The position numbers were made by a program, and so were the translations under genes. Of a stretch of 64,000 bases of DNA, positions 52,101 to 64,000 are shown piece after piece. The notes beneath the pieces are model-generated. The model saw only the letters and a list, made by a program, of their open reading frames with translations. It made no database searches and had not been told where the DNA came from. How positions within the stretch are numbered: position 1 is the stretch's first letter; each line of letters starts with the position of its first letter. Origin of the DNA: Elysia chlorotica (Eukaryota > Mollusca > Gastropoda > Plakobranchidae). The stretch is taken from NCBI GenBank assembly GCA_003991915.1, contig RQTK01000506.1:147082-211081 (forward strand), in the 5' to 3' direction.

Positions 52101-55100
52101 AAGTAAACTTCATGAAAATTCCGTGGAAAAAGATATTACCAGCATTAATAGAGCTGAGATAGTGATTGCTTGAACCATACAATTAAACCTCAAGCTCATT
52201 GTCTGTGAAGGCAGAGAGAGGATTAATGAAATCAAATGCATTATTGCAGGAGATAAAAAAAATGAAGGAAAATGTTTCTCAATATTTTCAAGGATTTAAA
52301 TCTTATATACTTTGAACGTCTGAAGTTCAAAATGCCTGCTTGGCAGCAAAAATAATCATTTTAGATAACTCTACATTTTGTCATAGGAGTTAAATAAGTT
52401 AGATGTTAACCAAAATTATTGGAAAGTGAAGTGTGGCATTGACATAAAGAACATGAAAATTGCAAGATAAAAATGGTTTTAAAGCAGAAAGCCAGGTAAA
52501 TTGATTTGAAAGCTTTCTATTGCATGATCTTATCTAGAGCTTTTAGATTATAGTTGTATGAATGCATCTTTTTGTACTTATGTTGACTTTGTTTCTTTGA
52601 AAGGATATCAGTCCTTACAACACTCGCCTGTTCAAAACAAAGGATCCTGAGTCAGGCCTAGATGTTTATGAAGTGAGAATGGCAGCAGTCGAGTCCACAA
52701 GTAAGTCATGGTGTATGATGTTTTTCTGTCGTATTTCAAGAGTACATTTTTTTTAAATACTGCTTAGTTAATACAGATAGCAGCTGCCCAAAATAAGAGT
52801 GTCAATCAATTGAAGACCAAGATCAGCTTTGGTATGTAATTTCTACTAAAAGCAAAAGCTTTAAATGAACTTAAGAGGGATGATAGAAGATAGTTGGGGT
52901 TGCAAAACTTGGGACTTTCTGTCGAGATTGAACCTAATTCCTTTTTTTTAACAATATTCATTTCCCTATTGAAAATAAACAATATTCACTCTGAACTAAA
53001 TTATGATTGAATAAAGAAAGTTCATATGTTTCACAAATTTGGCCTCATTGATAATCCCCTAGTTTCAAAAGCATTTAAATTTTTGAGCTAACAATTCTGT
53101 ATTATTGCAAACAGTATAAGTCCTGTAAATTTCAGACAATTATGCTACCTATAAAAGAAGATCTGCTTATGCTTACCATTTATTTAAGATAGCAATGGTT
53201 AAATAAATTGACAGCCCTCTTTTATAAAAAGATCTCTAAATAAGAGGATATAACTGATATATTTATACTCATGCTTAATTTTGAGGTACTATTTATGTTT
53301 AATTTTTTTCTCTTTGGTTTCACAAATTTGGGCCAGTTAATTTCCATTATAAAAAAGCACTTTCTTTTCCTCCTAAGAATCTGAGGTGCCAGGCTATGCA
53401 AATGGATCAGTTCTGGGGGATTATGAGTTCACACCTAAAGATCAAGAGAAGGTGGTGAAATTCAAGGTCACAAGAGGAGACTACTCTGCACTAATGGGCT
53501 TGGTAGTTGAAGAACTGGAGAATGCAAAGGTAAATGAAGTCACAGCCTCTGATGTACTCTTCAAGATCTGTCTCATAATGACTTGCCTTTTGCTGATGAT
53601 ACTACATAGATGGAAATGTCTGCTGTGAAGGATTTTATCTTATAATTTTGATAATGCATTTTTGCTTGAAATTTGTTTTGAAATCAACAAAGAGAACTGA
53701 AGTTTTTCTCAGTTAACAGCAGCATTTCAACATTTTAACATATGGTTGGAACACTTATTATGTTATGTCTGCAGAAATCCTTAATAAAAGACTGTATGTT
53801 GTTGTGTGTGTGGCAGCTTGAAAGTTTTCTTTGAAATCAACTCTTTGTGTCTTTGAGAGACTCCTATTCTCTTATTTGTGTCTGATGATCATGAGCTCCG
53901 TTTAAAGTGGAAATTCAAGTACCTGAAGCTGTTACGCATGTACTGATACAAATAATGAAACAAAACACCTTTCCATCCAACAACTTAATTTACTGAAAAA
54001 AAGAAAGGTCAGTTCTTAAGAACCAGATTCCTAAGTTTCATTTTGAACCAATCTTAATTCTTAAAGATACATTTTATTCATTCCATTTTTAAAACAACTG
54101 ACATTACCCCTGATATATTTTTCTATGCCTTTCCTCTCCAGGAGCATGCAGCTAATGACAACGAGAAAAACATGTTTGTTGAATACATCAAAAGTTTCAC
54201 AACAGGCTCTCTTCCTGCTCACAAGGATGGCTCCCGCTTCTGGATAAAAAACAAAGGACCAATTGTGGAAACGTAATAATCTCCTTCAAAATTTGGACTT
54301 TCATTCAGTTATTCTTAGACTTCTAAAAGTTTAAAATAATTATCTGTTATCGAAATTAGGTGGATTTTCAAAGATAAAAGAACCTTAAGAAAAAATTTTT
54401 TTTCGGAAATTTTAGATTTAAGTTATTACAGTGTGGGTATAATTGCAAAACCATTAAAAAATGTAATACTCATATATTTATAGAATGAACATTTATTAAA
54501 CTGATGAATATCTTGACTAGTAAAACTTCTTTTTCATGGAGTTTGTAACAACTTGCACTTTACCAAAGTTGTGGTTCAGCAAGGTCTGACTTTGAAAACA
54601 AGTGTGCACTGTTAGAATGATGTGATGCTTTTAAGCTTTTTGTGTAACTAATATATAAGCCAATTTTTTTATATGTTATCACAGATATATTGGATTCATT
54701 GAGTCATACCGAGATCCTTATGGTGTCCGTGGTGAATTTGAAGGTAATTTTCAAGGGTTGTAATTATTATTGTATGATTAAAATAAAGTAAATGTTAAGT
54801 GATGCAAAACATTATATATCCCACTGTTGCCAAACTCAACTTTACTTAAAAAAACATTAGCTAAGTTTGTATACATTATTTTTTTGTTTTCACAGATTGT
54901 AAGAAACATGCATTTTTTAAAATTTGGATTATTTACCCAGTTTACTCTGTTCTTTTTCTCCCCATCTTTCTTAGCTGTGCCATGAAAGTTGGATTTTAAA
55001 ATGCAATCAATATTTTTTTTTATTTACGGAAATATTATTATAATGATATTCAAACAGTGCAGATATTCATGAAAATTATCAAATATTCCAGTTCTATGTT

Positions 55101-58100
55101 ACCAATTTTGATAAAAACTTCACAGGCTTTGTGGCTGTGGTCAACAAGAAAATGTCGGCCAAATTTGCCCAACTTGTGGATAATGCAGAGCATCTTTTGG
55201 CGCACCTGCCTTGGCCGGCAGAGTATGAAAAGGACACATTCCTTCGCCCAGACTTCACATCTCTTGACGTTCTGGGATTCGGTGGCAGTGGTATTCCAGC
55301 TGGTATCAATATTCCAAACTGTGTGTATCTAGGCTAACTCAAACTAATTGTCTGATGCTCTGTGGATTAAAGATTTTTTGAATGAAAATAAAAAAAGGGT
55401 TATAATTATGTACGTTATTATTAGAGGGGAAAACAACTTTTGAATCTCGGACTTAATCCATTTCACTATGGAGGGCCATGAAATATCTATTACTCCACTG
55501 AAATACATAAAAAGGTTATCATAAGACCATATTTAAAACTGATGCTGTTCAATCCAAAATGAGTATATTTTGAGAAAATTTTGATCTAAGTTAAATCAAA
55601 GCATTCTGTAGCATCTTTGATAATTTGCTAAAGGTAATATATATTTTTTTTGGACTTCTTTCTGTTTACTAATCAATATTGTTATGATTTTGTCCACGTT
55701 CATGTATAGCCCTTTTTGTCTACTATTATTCTTTACAAATTCAAAGACTTCCTTGTCGTTTGCTAACAGCGCGGTGCGGTCAACATATGGTATAATATTT
55801 ATATTTGTTCCATTGATATTAATTCCTCTTATGTGCTTTGATTCCCGGAATATATAAACAGACAGATGTCTCGGTCAAAATTGTAGTTGACGGAAACCAA
55901 CTTGAACAAGTTCAGGATTTAAAATATTTCGGACAAACAATAACCAGCAATGGGGAAACAAACAAAGAAATAGAGATCAAAATAGCACAAGCAAAATCAA
56001 CATTTATGAAATTCAAGGACTTATTCATGTCAAGAGAAATGTCAAGGGTCTGAAACTAAGAGCAATAGACATTTTTAAAATGTATTTTTGTTACTTCTAT
56101 ACGGCGACACAATATAGACTCTTTACAAAGAATCAGTTAAAAAACTAGAAGCTTTCGAGATGGGGTATTTTGGCGACTAGCAAGAAGACGCACCCAAAAG
56201 AGAATAAAAAACGGTGAAGTCTTGAGAACACTTGGTGTTAAAAGAGAATTAGTAGAAAGCATATGACATCACAAACTGTCTTATTTTGGTCATATAGCAA
56301 GGCATGACAGCCTCGCTAGAAAAATCCTTACAGGTAGAATGGAAGGATGAAAAGGGAAAGGCAGACTCAGTAGAGAATGGTACGACATAAAAGAGTGGGC
56401 ATGGACCCAGCTATACGTGAACCTCAGACTGGCGCAGGATCGTTTGACTTGGAAACATATGGCACGCAAACCCCTAATCGGCAGGGCACAATGACTAATC
56501 TGTATTTACTTGTATCAAATGTCATGAATGGGTTATAAATCATAGCCTTACACATGTTATATGCTCTGTTAAGTGATAAAAATATGACAGCATCTATCTT
56601 CTATCTCTTTTTTTTTATCATGTTTCTTGAAGATGATGATATCAGACAGATTGAAGGCTTCAAGAATGTCTCCCTTGGTAACGTCCTTACATCTGGATAC
56701 AAAGATTCAAAAATAACATTCCTTGTAGAGGAGGACAAGGTATGTGTATTATTAGTGTACAAATTTTGCACGCATAGGGATTGAAAAATCATACTGCTCC
56801 TATGTAGTTTTTAATCTTAAAATTGGTGTCAATGATACTTTGAAAATTAAATGTAAATCTACTTTATTAATGTAATGAAATGTATCCCAACAACCAATAC
56901 TTGTTTTAAAACTCATTATTTTTATTTCCTTGCAGGTTCTTTATACGAAGTACAAAATACCGTCCTTTGAAATACAAGTTGGACTCCATGAATTGCTTGG
57001 CCATGGAAGTGGCAAACTCTTTAATGAGGTCATTGCTCTTGAACTTGCTTTTGCTTCACATGCTAAAATTTACACAACAGAAGTCTTTTTTAAAATTAAA
57101 ATAACAGCATAGTATAATTCCTTCTTTGGTAAGTAGTGGAACAAGCTGCAGACTTAAGATTTGTATATCACGGGTATGGATTTTAAGGACCTCCCTATGT
57201 GTACTTTGAATACCAGAGACATTTTACAGATATATCAATTATTATGTGGTACCATTATCGTCAAATTTTCATGCAGTTATAAATTCTTTTAAGATGCACA
57301 TTCATCAGGTATCATGTATTTTAATTTTGATTGAAATTGATAATTAAGGCTTTCCAAGTTTTCAAATTTCCATTGATATTAACAAAAGCAAATATCATCA
57401 CTTCATAGTATCATATTATCTTACCAATGCAAACCGCAATCATTACTTTGATTATTTTAGACCTTATTTCTTGAAGTTTTATCTTGACACTTGGCTATGT
57501 CTGTTATGAACTTTTTCCTGTTTTAGTAGCCCAGATTCTACTGCTATATTTATAATACTACCCTGCTATCCCTATTGCAACACCTGAGGGATTTTATAAA
57601 ACATTTTTACCTCTGAGGTTAAAATTAAAAAAAAAAAATTTTTTTTTTTTAATTTAATTTTCTTATATGATGTTTGAAAAATAAAAACACATTTTTCAGT
57701 CAGATTAGCTAAATGGAATCCTTCCTTTGAATCTTTCATGCCATTAATTTACGTTAATACTTGCTAATAATTATTATAATTTTGTTTCTCTAAAAGAAGT
57801 ATATGTGACCCCATGTAATATCCACAAGTTTATTTTGTTTTTGAAAATGAAAAATAACTATATAAGAATTATTTTTAACAGGATTCAGAGGGTAAACTCA
57901 ACTTTGACGCTGCCACTGTGACAAATCCTGTAACAAATGATAAAGTAAGCAAAAACTGAATCTTTTGTACTCTTTTTATATTACTCTCACATTAAATGTT
58001 AGTATTTTATATAATATATGGATTCACTCCATAAATTAAAGAAATTCAAATGTCATTACCTTAAATCTACAAACTGGCACTCCTTGTAAATTTTTTTCTC

Positions 58101-61100
58101 CTATTTTTTATACTTTCACACCAATTGTAAAACTGATTAACTACTTTCTGGGAATAATTTCAATATCTTTAACTTTTTAACGCTACCCACAAGGTTAAAT
58201 AGTCATAAAAATGCAAGCTAGTTCACCCGGCTCATGGTGCAGAAATATTAATCATTTTACAACTCGACAGCCTGTTGTAATGCCTCTCACACTTTTTTTC
58301 TACTGATATTTCATACAAAAGGTGGCCAGCTGGTACAAGCCTGGGGAAACATGGGACAGCAAGTTCTCCACTATCGCCTCATCATATGAGGAGTGCAGAG
58401 CTGAATGTGTCGGCATCTACCTGTGCCTGCTGTCTGATGTTCTAAAGTAATTATGGGCCAATATGACTTTGTGGGCAATATGATACATGCAGTTTATTTT
58501 CTTTTAGCTCCGTAATAGTTAAAACTGTATGTGTTTTATCTTGTTTTATTAAATGAACTGTTTAAAAAAACATTGGTGGGAGAGTGCCCGCTACAGCTGC
58601 ATCAGTAATATTATGGACAATATCTCATCATCATGGATAAAAATAAAATTTATCAGATTTTTTATTATCATTTATAAAAAATTTTAAAGCACAAAATTAA
58701 ACTTGATGGAACATTTCATTGCTCTTTTTGTTTTTAATGTCTTATGAAACTCAGTTTGGATTGAAAAAAAAAAGGACTTATAAATGAGTCAGGCATTAGT
58801 TTTGATCTACAAATATCTTTACAAAAGCAATTCTTAAAGGAGAAAAAAAAATGACGAATCGTAGAACTGCAGCCTTCAGGAGTCATTTTCTTATCCGTGT
58901 CTCTTTTCACTCTTCCCAGAATCTTTGGCCATGCTGATGATACAGCGGACGACATTATTTACGTCAACTGGCTGAACATGGTGCGAGCAGGTCTCCTAGC
59001 CTTGGAGTTCTACTCACCCCAGACTGGCTCCTGGAGACAGGTATCTAATGCACTCTAGAATAGGAACATTTCAGTACGATTATCCATCAATTCCTCCTTG
59101 CACCCTCAATGGGCCCAGATTTGACCCTGGCACAAGTCACCTTCTTCCCTACTGGTTGGGTCAGTGTCAGTATAATGTGACTGGGTGAACAAACCCCTGG
59201 TATTCTGCTTTGTTTCGGAGTGGCAGCACATAAATTTCACTGTACTTTTACAACAAAATTCTTCATTGCTTTTTTAGGATAAGTGCAAATTGTAGTAAGC
59301 TGAGGTCTAAAAATAGATTTGTAGCTACATATCTGTTCTGGCTTTGTAGATAGTCATTCTTGCCTTGTGCATTCTTCGGTTTAAACCAATGACTTATGTT
59401 TATTTGTTGTCTATATTGAGTTGTTATTCGCACGCCTGCCTGAAATGTAACACTTGGCGGAATAAGACATTTTGTTTAATAAAATTTGTTGACCTCAGCG
59501 TGACTTAGACTCATTTTTAAATGATTGATTAAATTCATACTATCACTTACCCTATCTTTGAAAAAAAAAAGACAGAATGAAATAACTAGAGAGGGAAAAT
59601 AACACTTTGATAATTTTACTTCAAAGAGGTCCATGTACAACAATATTTAGGGCAGGACTAACTTTCATCCCTATTTTTCAGGCCCACATGAATGCCAGAT
59701 TTGTGATCCTGCGTGTACTGCTGGAGGCCGGGCAGAGCTTAGTCACTGTGAAGAAAATTGTGGGAGAGGATGGAAAGCCTGATCTTGTCATTCAACTAGA
59801 CCGCGCCAAAATCATCTCTGTGGGAAAGCCTGCCATTGCAACTTTCCTGCGTAAACTTCAGGTTGGAAAGTTAAAATACCTGGGACATAAACTAGCAGTG
59901 CTGCCAATTTTTTTTGTAAATTTACGGGTTTTCTTTAATAATAATCAGCTTGTCAGAGCACAATAAAGATCTGTCAAGGGGATATGTTTTTTGATTCCAT
60001 ATATTGCAGCTTAACACAAAGAGTTTCAGTAAAAAATAATAATCCAGTGTGCATCATTGAACGTGAATAAGAGTATCGGGTGTAAGAGAGAGAGGGAAAG
60101 ATGGTGGGAAAGACGTAAGCAAAGAAAGTGTCAACATGGAATGATCCAATCCCATAGGAAAGTTAATATTTTTCCTACATTAATACCTCAAACACAGGTG
60201 TACAAGTCCACAGCAGATGTGGAGGCAGCCAGAAAGATGTACAATTTTTACTCTGACGTCAATGATCAGGAGGAGCCAAAGTTCCTCCACCTACGCAGCA
60301 TTGTCCTAGACAGAAAACAGCCTAGAAAGCTGTTTGTACAGCAGCACACTTACATTGAAAGTGAGTTTATATGGAAAAAAAAGTTTAATTATAAAGTTTA
60401 CGCTTCTAACATGTTTGCGAAAAGAAATGTCCAAATGGGCTACAACCAAAATCTTGAATCCTTCACCTAAATATGAAATAATGTCCTTTTTCTCTTCTTT
60501 CCCCTCTTTTTTCATTAATCAGTTTTTCTTCTAAATAGTTGATAAACTTAAATATAATCATGATCATCAGACCAGATGGTCAAGTATTTTAATCATGTAT
60601 TGTCTCATGAATAAGCAGCTCTGATCTTAGGAGAAAATTATAGCTTAGCTTAAATTTTATCAAATTATTATAAGGTATTTGGAAGGACAGAGATGAACTA
60701 TTTTCTTTAAGGGGAAAATTTGTATCTTTACTTTAACGGTCATCATGGCCATTATATATCAATGTTGGGTTTTCTGGATTCAAACTAAGCTATGTATGGG
60801 TATCTAAGACCAACTCCTCACATTATTTTCTCTTATGAAAAGCAAATGGGACCAGTGGTAAAGCTTGAGGTATATAAGCTCTACTTAATAAAGTACATCT
60901 TATGCTCATTTTCAACCCCAGTTGAAACCAAGAACAAATTTTGCTTGTAGTATTTCAAGGCATTTAACAAAATGTGTGATTTTTATCCATTGGAAATTGC
61001 AACATCCTTCATCGTTTTTTAGCGCACAAAATAACTTATAAGATATATTTAAATCATTAACTTGACTTTTGCAAAAGGAATTAGTTCGCAATTACTCTGC

Positions 61101-61484
61101 AATCTACTAAGAAATAACTTGCATAAAGGCAATTTTTTTTTATTACTAAGCCCCTTTAAATAATTTTATTTAAACAAATTTTCTCTATAATTGTTAATGG
61201 ATGCAGTCATCTCTTGCTTAAAAGTTGGACACATTTTTCTCTTGTACCTAGATGTTAACTGTAACCGGACTCGACTTTATTTAGACTGAGTTAATTCTAG
61301 TAAGGCTATCTACTTAAATTCCCTTTGTTTGTCCTGTTTTTTCCCTGCAGATGGAAAAGTGCAGCTGAAGACCTACGAGCCGAGTGCCAGTACTCTGATC
61401 CAGTCCTTTGTGGATCGCTTTCCGTCCACTGATATCCAGGACATGATCTGTGCCCTCCTGGAGAAAGAGCGCCCGTATTTCTAG
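49144..61484 (+). CDS. DPP3: Dipeptidyl peptidase III (M49 zinc metallopeptidase), complete
   Basis: Eighteen coding exons: 49144-49296, 50275-50391, 50892-50981, 51409-51546, 51854-51928, 52604-52700, 53378-53529, 54142-54272, 54685-54743, 55126-55320, 56633-56739, 56936-57028, 57882-57944, 58322-58446, 58920-59040, 59682-59861, 60198-60360 and 61351-61484. All have GT/AG borders and every phase joins, giving 730 aa (human 737). DPP3 is a cytosolic enzyme that removes dipeptides from the N-termini of short peptides. Seen: [20 protein letters not shown] start, [69 protein letters not shown] (residues about 456-461) and EECRAE (about 513-518), the two M49 zinc and catalytic motifs, both intact. 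The preceding ATG (49144) or 49147 could start translation. The exon 12 donor is a weak GTCATT. The first exon continues 5' as UTR to an acceptor at 49120. Confidence 0.97.
55672..56500 (+). mobile_element. LINE fragment with 5' inversion (DPP3 intron 10)
   Basis: Two adjoining parts in opposite orientation. At 55672-55840, minus strand, the text reads [30 protein letters not shown] and [12 protein letters not shown], the LINE RT region around the catalytic YADD (here YVDR). From about 55845 to 56500, plus strand, it resumes downstream: [64 protein letters not shown] and [18 protein letters not shown]. An inverted 5' piece joined to a forward 3' piece is the signature of twin priming during target-primed reverse transcription. 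Several stops and frame changes show it is dead. Clade not resolved. Confidence 0.85.
59095..59240 (+). mobile_element. tRNA-type SINE copy, diverged (DPP3 intron 15)
   Basis: GGGCCCAGATTTGACCCTGG corresponds to the head with a B-box-like word; then TGGTTGGGTCAGTGTCAGTA, TAATGTGACTGGGTGA and GTGGCAGCACATAAATT follow the family body in order. It lies 55 bp after the exon 15 donor. Confidence 0.7.
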
Positions 61485-61870
61485 ACAGTGCAGTTGTGAT
61501 GAAGAGGAGAGTGTGGTCTTGGTGTGAATATTTAATTCTTTGCAAGTTTTGGCTCTGTCTAGGATTCTACAGGAAACCTATAGGACCTGATCTTGATCAA
61601 AGATTACTTTTTCAATTATTTTTTAAAAAATTGTGTTGGCAGGAAATGTGTCTGTAATGTAAGCACTATGATATTTGAACTTTTTAAATTACATTATCCA
61701 TGGACTTGAGAGTTTGTAAAGTTAAGAGTTGAGTTCTGAAAGTTAGTCTGATGTTCAATAATCATACGTGTCAGGAGGATATTTAAATAGGTTTGTTACT
61801 CCAGTCATTTTGAGATCATTTTGTATTTGTAATGGTTGTTACGCAACGTGCGAAATATATTTTGTAACAA

Positions 61871-61876
61871 AATAAA
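61871..61876 (+). terminator. DPP3 polyadenylation signal
   Basis: AATAAA about 390 bp after the DPP3 stop codon. Further AATAAA words near 62218 and 62859 and at the window end could give longer 3' UTRs. Confidence 0.6.
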
Positions 61877-62464
61877 CCACATTTGAAAAGTCACAGATAA
61901 TGCTCTGTCAAATGGGTGTAGTCATAGTTTACATTTTTGCTATTTTCATTTCCTATTTTCTCTGTCTCATGACCTTAACTCTGATGTTATTCGCGGACAC
62001 CAAGCTCTAAAAAATGCTGTATTTTTTCTCTTTTAAGTCAGAGTCTGAACTTTTGGATACAATTGTGTTGATCAATGTTTGGACAAATCTTTGATTGCCG
62101 ATCAGTGAAACTAAAAAAGCAACAAATTTCAGTATTTACGCCTGGTAGTAAACCAATATCTTTAATTTCTTGTTTGGGTCTTTTTTGCTTTGTTTACCTG
62201 TTAATGCCATACATTTCAATAAATGCCATATCTTTAAACCAAGGAAAGAAAAGCTCAATTAGGATATTATTTTTAAGTGGATTGTGTGGTTGATTTATCC
62301 ATAAGCTGTAGAATCTTGATGTTAAATGGATTATCTGGCTGTTGGTGTGCTTTGTGAGATGAAGTTTACAAAAAAATGTCAAAAAAAAAAAAAAGCTATA
62401 TCTTCATATGGCAGTAAATGCAATGCTTATGGTGTGATTTTCAGGCAGCTATAGTAACTGATAG

Positions 62465-62536
62465 TAATTGTACCATTAAAAATTTTAAGCTATTTCTGTC
62501 TAATTGTACCATTAAAAATTTTAAGCTATTTCTGTC
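62465..62536. repeat. 36 bp perfect tandem duplication
   Basis: The unit beginning TAATTGTACCATTAAAAATT and ending TTTCTGTC occurs twice in direct succession without a difference. Confidence 0.95.
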
Positions 62537-62557
62537 TGCCTCGCTCTCCAACTGATC

Positions 62558-62818
62558 ATATATGAGGCAACCAGGATGAATCAGGCACAAATAGAAAATT
62601 TGACATTTGGAGTTATTGAGAGTGCGTTAAAAAGATTCAAATGCACTTGAAGACGTTGAAAGAATTACAACTCTATCATTTCTAGAATCAGATATATCCA
62701 ACTTAATTTAAATATGAAAAATGTAAAAATGTAGTATTTTTAAATGTTTAGATGTCTCTAGCTCAAAATTTGTATTAGCGATTTGTGCCTGATTCACCTT
62801 GGTTGTTTCACATATATA
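62558..62818. repeat. Inverted-repeat element, MITE-like, about 260 bp
   Basis: The left arm 62558-62592 (ATATATGAGGCAACCAGGAT, then GAATCAGGCACAAAT) is matched by the reverse complement of 62781-62818 (ATATATGTGAAACAACCAAG, then GTGAATCAGGCACAAAT), about 85 percent identical. The interior is AT-rich and non-coding. Target duplication is obscured by the ATATAT ends. Confidence 0.7.
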
Positions 62819-64000
62819 TGGTCTAAAAGCTGAATTTTATGAATTTTGTTAACTTGGAATAAACATTTTGAGCACTTAAATTGAACTTTTTTCAGTCATC
62901 TGTTCACGCCTTTATCTTACAGTATGTAATTAGAGTGCTAGGTGTATGTTCCTATATTATAGTACGATTTGATGACAAATACAAGAATTGTGCATTGCAG
63001 TTACAATTTTTTTGAATATTTTGTTTAAGACAAGTAAAGCAAACATTACAAAACAATGCCACAATAGTTTTGATTAGCAAGGAAAATCCTTTGCCATATT
63101 CCTCTTTCAAATTTTATTGCTATCCATATTGCATGGAAGCAGTTTTGACTCTGACTGAGGTAAAAAAAAAAGACAACAAATAAAATTGATTAAGAGCAAA
63201 TATTTTTTAGTATATCTTTAGCAAATATTGCTACCTGTTGTGTTTATTACGATTTTGATTATCATTAGTGATATTATTAGTTATATATACTATTATACTT
63301 ATACATTGTTTCTTTTACTTTTGTTGTTCAATCCTTTTTTCATTCTTTTTTATATATATGCAATAGTCAACACATTTTCGAATCCTCCATGTCACAAGCC
63401 TGTGCCTCTGTTTTAAACAATTACAATCTTAATATCTCATAATAATGTAGATTGCATATTCAAACCACCACAGCTTTTTTCAAGGTTCCCTACTTCTTTA
63501 CTTCATAATTATATATATAATAGAAGAACATATAACTAACAGCAATCAAAAGCTATGAATCAGTGATTTTTTTTTTTTAATGATTTCTACAAAATCAAGT
63601 TAGTGAATTGTTAAGCTTTGTCATGATGTGTAATTGTACTTGCCTTTTGTCGCTGTAGATGTGCTTTGTTCTATCTCCATCATATTTCCATTGGAGAAAG
63701 AACAAATCCGTTCTCAATTGAGATATAATTGAGAAAGTTGAGTAAGGGTACATTACTGTATACTTTTGGCATTCGGCATAAATGAATATTGTGAATAGAT
63801 TTAATATGCCCACAATAGCCATAGCCTTATTCGTATACTAAATCTAATGTCAATTGTGAAAAAAATAGTTTGCAGATATTGATTTAAATTAGCTTAGCTT
63901 TAAGACAATTTTAAATATGATTGTAGGATAATCCCAGTTGCTAATCTCTGATTGTTGGATCTGATGAAGTGTCATTCATTTTGCTTTAAATAAAGTTTTT

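Larger units (their letters stand above)
61890..64000. other. DPP3 3' flank / possible extended 3' UTR
   Basis: AT-rich DNA with no supported gene on either strand. It contains a 36 bp tandem duplication (62465-62536), an inverted-repeat element (62558-62818), and AATAAA at the very end of the window. Confidence 0.5.

Noticed and set aside
57628-57658. A-run followed by T-run forming a hairpin in DPP3 intron 12
   Set aside because: Simple-sequence palindrome, expected in AT-rich introns.

Overview
The window is AT-rich, intron-rich animal DNA. It carries four conserved metazoan genes, one unrecognised multi-exon gene, and many dispersed repeats and microsatellites. Protein matches (ERH, DPP3, ADPGK, sororin), intron sizes, the abundance of the palindromic words ACATGT and CTAGAT, and a tRNA-type SINE family suggest a mollusc, probably a gastropod. 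That assignment is an inference from style; nothing in the sequence proves it. All exon models were read by eye from splice consensus, reading phase and remembered protein families, with no database search.

Layout: (1) 0.6-2.3 kb, minus: the 5' four coding exons of ADP-dependent glucokinase (ADPGK); the 3' exons lie beyond the left edge. (2) 2.3-8.6 kb: non-coding DNA upstream of ERH, holding a diverged duplicated block into which a 1.23 kb terminal-inverted-repeat transposon has inserted; the second copy of the block preserves the empty site. (3) 8.6-12.1 kb, plus: ERH, enhancer of rudimentary homolog. (4) 17.1-19.6 kb, minus: a four-exon gene of unknown function whose C-terminal part resembles a phospholipase-D-like fold without the HKD residues. 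(5) 22.0-24.1 kb: a decayed Ty3/Gypsy-type retroelement fossil. (6) 26.2-34.9 kb, minus: a six-exon sororin (CDCA5) gene with KEN box, FGF motif and the conserved C-terminal end, and with a probable solo LTR and a SINE in its large third intron. (7) 35-49 kb: gene-poor repeat country, with a recent 0.5 kb direct duplication, a LINE remnant, a roughly 80 bp minisatellite, CTAGAT-rich patches, several SINEs and a perfect 268 bp inverted repeat around a 144 bp spacer. (8) 49.1-61.5 kb, plus: a complete 18-coding-exon dipeptidyl peptidase III (DPP3) gene with both zinc-binding motifs, with a LINE fragment showing a 5' inversion in intron 10 and a SINE in intron 15. (9) 61.5-64 kb: 3' UTR and flank with a short tandem repeat and an inverted-repeat (MITE-like) element.

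The genes are ordinary housekeeping or cell-cycle genes with no sign of a shared pathway or operon. I found no tRNA or rRNA gene, CRISPR array or bacterial-type system. The most interesting structures are the perfect inverted repeat at 46.1-46.8 kb, the transposon with a paralogous empty site at 5.8-7.0 kb, the inverted LINE fragment at 55.7-56.5 kb, and the unknown PLD-like gene at 17-19.6 kb.
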